Positions 61,805 through 64,000 of a DNA stretch of 64,000 nt are shown one piece after another; the first letter of the stretch is position 1; the number at the start of each line of letters is the position of its first letter. The notes under the pieces are model-generated. The model did not search any database. It was not told the origin of the DNA and saw nothing but the letters and a program-made list of their open reading frames with translations. Position numbers and translations under genes: made by a program. The DNA is from Agelas oroides. Lineage: Eukaryota; Porifera; Demospongiae; Agelasida; Agelasidae. The DNA is taken from the NCBI GenBank assembly GCA_949130485.1, contig OX422194.1:6274699-6338698 (forward strand), read 5' to 3'.

Positions 61805-62555
61805 TTAAGGTGGCGGGTAAATAATTTCACAATAAATTATCTGCCATATATAAAATGTCTCATTTTACTAGTTGTGCAATCACTTGCAGCCAAACTTGAT
61901 ATTCAAGTACTGTATGGCAAGTACTATCTGTGTAACAAATCTTGATACCATGCTACAGAAAATAGTGCGGAGAGCAGTGGTTGAGTTTTACAATTTTTCA
62001 TCACGTTTCACTCGCACGGTACGCGAGCCACATACTCCATTCTTGGCGAGGAGAAAGTTCAACAGTCGCTAGAGGGGGCTACGTAGAGTTTTGGTCATAA
62101 ACTGTAAAGCTTAACGGATGGCGAGTTGAAACTGTTATTGGAAAGTCACTTTTTGTGGCGTTTCGCGGTACGAACTCTCCCCGGCATTTGTTAGTCACGA
62201 ATACTTTACGTTACCCCCTCAACTAACCACTGGAGAAGCTGTTTATAGTAAAGAGAGTTGCTAAAGTCGTTTACCTGATTCATGAAGCGTCACGAAAAAA
62301 ATGTATCCCTGGCCTTCTTGGTGGGCGTGGCCATTGATGTACGGCGATCGACGACGTAGAAACTTCTCAGGGTTTCCTTCATGCTTTTGTCGCTTGTAGT
62401 ACGGCTGTACGGCTAGGTAACTCTTTGATATTAAGCTACTGAAGCAGCTGCTACAGTGATTTGCTTCATTCAAGAAGAAAAACCAGCTGTACAATGGTGG
62501 GCGTAAACCGGAAACAATTATTGCGCTTGCGTGGATAGCTTACCCGCCACCTTAA
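61805..62555. mobile_element. TIR element with TTAAGGTGGCGGGTAA ends
   Basis: TTAAGGTGGCGGGTAA on the left and TTACCCGCCACCTTAA on the right, 751 bp. The TTAA borders suggest a TTAA or TTA target. No transposase. Confidence 0.8.
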
Positions 62556-62585
62556 GTGCCGAATGTGTTTTTCACATGTATTGTA

Positions 62586-63200
62586 TACAGTGGAACCTCT
62601 GTAATGCGGACACCATTCATGTCATCTAAAGTGTCCCAAGTAAAGAGGTGTCCACTTTGGAGGCTTCCGGTATATTTCCAGTAGGTGTGGCAATGTGTAC
62701 TCGTGCCGTTGAGCACTACGAAGGTGCGTTCCAGAGCTCTCCCTTGCTGTACGATGGCAAGAAAGGATAACCAGAGGCTAGAACTATGCGTACCAGTGTT
62801 AGTATGATGTCTAGTTGGTGAATCAATCAGCGGTGCCAGACAATCTTGTGCGAGAGGCCTGCCAGTGTCTCTATACATGTCCAGGTTTGCCAACAATGCA
62901 TTGTTAGGGGGTGGGGTTAGGGTTAGGGTTGTGATTAGAGAACAAAGAAAGAACAAAAGAAGATCAAAGGCACTACTAAGCCTTTGATGGCAATCCTGGA
63001 CATCTCTCAGTGTCTGCATTATCGAGTGAATTTTGTACAGTCCAAGTACTAGCGGAACTGCAAATCTGTCCGCTTTACAGAATAGCGAGGTGTCGGCATT
63101 TCGGAGAGCTGTAAAGTATTACGCGTAATGCAAATTCAATCCGGACCGCAACATTTTGTCCTGTATAATGAGATGTCCACTATAGAGAATGTCCATTAAG
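62586..63200. mobile_element. Partial pogo/Tigger-like repeat
   Basis: Starts TACAGTGGAACCTCTGTAAT and has several GTCCACT/GGACAC motifs through to AATGTCCATTAA. The start resembles pogo/Tigger-type termini, but the matching right end is not clear. A short TTAGGG array lies at about 62912-62932. Confidence 0.4.
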
Positions 63201-63217
63201 CTGGCCACGCTGCTTAA

Positions 63218-63687
63218 TTGGGGCGAGCCTGAGCAAGCCCCACACTAGCGTGACTGCATTGCGCACGTGCGTGTGTATCTATGCTTGGACCGACCACTTA
63301 CCGGAAATTTTAAATCATCGCATTCAAATATTTCCACGCCGACGTGGCTACTGCCAGACAGCTGGGTCGGCATGAAAGAGGATGAGAACGAAGACTATTC
63401 AAGTTGGCTACAAGGGCATCGGCTAAGCTTCACAGCACGCACGGCAACTTACTTTCTGAACCATGGTACGAGTCTGACGATCGCGTGACAAGGCAGGCTG
63501 CACGCTGGCTTCAGGTACGCGCCTGGGATGACCGCTCATACATAGCATGGATTCCCCTGCTAGCTCATGGTTTCACTGTGAAGCTTAGCCGATGCTCTTG
63601 TAGCTATAGTAGTCTGGCTGGACGAATAGCTGCATGTCTGTGTGGGCATTCCAAATGCAATTTGCTACTCACTCAGGCTCACCCCAG
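63218..63687. mobile_element. TIR element, GGGGCGAGCCTGAGC family
   Basis: TTGGGGCGAGCCTGAGCAAG at the left and CTCACTCAGGCTCACCCCAG at the right. Interior ATTTTAAAT, TATTTCC and CTACTGCCAGA sequences are shared with 24226-24814 and 25195-25632. Confidence 0.7.
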
Positions 63688-64000
63688 GATGATTCAGCAT
63701 CTTACTAGTTACCCCACAAGCGCATGCGCAAAGAGGTTAAGCAATCGGTTTTGTCCGTCTGTCAGTTTGTCAATCCAGTGAAAAATGTGAATATAGACAG
63801 GGTTAAACAATTTCTGAAACTGACAGTAGTATTGACATTGTAAAAAAAAGTGACGTATGTGTACCTCATAGGCAGCAAAGTGGTTCTATCCTCCGCTTTT
63901 CCAGCTGCTTCCTATTTAACGTCGGGATTGTCCGCCATTTTAATGCAGGCAATACCTTGGATACAGTAGAGTCCGGGTATTCACGGACTCGACGCGTGTC

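Larger units (their letters stand above)
58697..64000 (+). other. Gene B intron or downstream region to the window end
   Basis: After the Ig exon I find only the mobile elements listed here. No further Ig, FN3, transmembrane or phosphatase exon is recognised. The stretches 59580-60440, 60710-61800 and 63690-64000 show nothing assignable beyond a G-rich tract near 60160-60172 and GATGTAGGGATGG near 61405. Confidence 0.6.

Noticed and set aside
62908-62935. Interstitial telomere repeat
   Set aside because: Only two to three TTAGGG-like units inside a decayed repeat; too short to mean a telomere fusion.

Overview
The window is animal genomic DNA, most likely from a sponge (demosponge-like). It has GT-AG introns from tens of bases to 14 kb, single-exon Ig and FN3 domains, and an unusual Ig-like exon (paired Cys, FPNG, RG, CEI motifs) that I associate from memory with sponge predicted proteins. 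There are no bacterial operons, ribosome binding sites or CRISPR arrays. The organism call is an inference; the exon structure is read directly.

Gene A (546-35801, +) is a receptor-type protein tyrosine phosphatase whose 5' end lies upstream of the window or is not visible. I can join 26 exons in one continuous reading frame: FN3, Ig, CC-type Ig-like, four Ig domains, two FN3 domains (the last with an RRRR site), a Pro-rich stalk, one transmembrane helix, a juxtamembrane segment, an intact phosphatase domain D1 and a degenerate second domain D2. About 1687 residues are visible. The ectodomain would bind ligand outside the cell, D1 would remove phosphate from tyrosines inside, and D2 looks like a pseudophosphatase.

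Gene B (from 37500, +, running off the window) begins 1.7 kb after gene A ends. It has a signal-peptide exon, then after a 14.2-kb intron a CC-type Ig-like exon and an Ig exon. These two match consecutive gene A exons (8689-9042 and 11637-11921), so A and B look like tandem paralogues.

The introns are full of mobile DNA. Intron 1 of gene B holds a non-LTR retrotransposon with a YADD reverse transcriptase, a tyrosine-recombinase (DIRS/Ngaro-like) retroelement with flanking direct repeats, and a Penelope-like element followed by a minimal hammerhead ribozyme. It also holds two TIR elements nested one inside the other, each with a perfect 9-bp target duplication. Elsewhere there are hAT-like MITEs with 8-bp duplications, TTAA-flanked elements, several palindromic MITE families, a 2.2-kb element with about 600-bp inverted arms, and minisatellites of 16, 23, about 42 and about 85 bp. 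Two related large elements sit in opposite orientation, one in an intron of each receptor gene. No tRNA, rRNA or minus-strand host gene was recognised.
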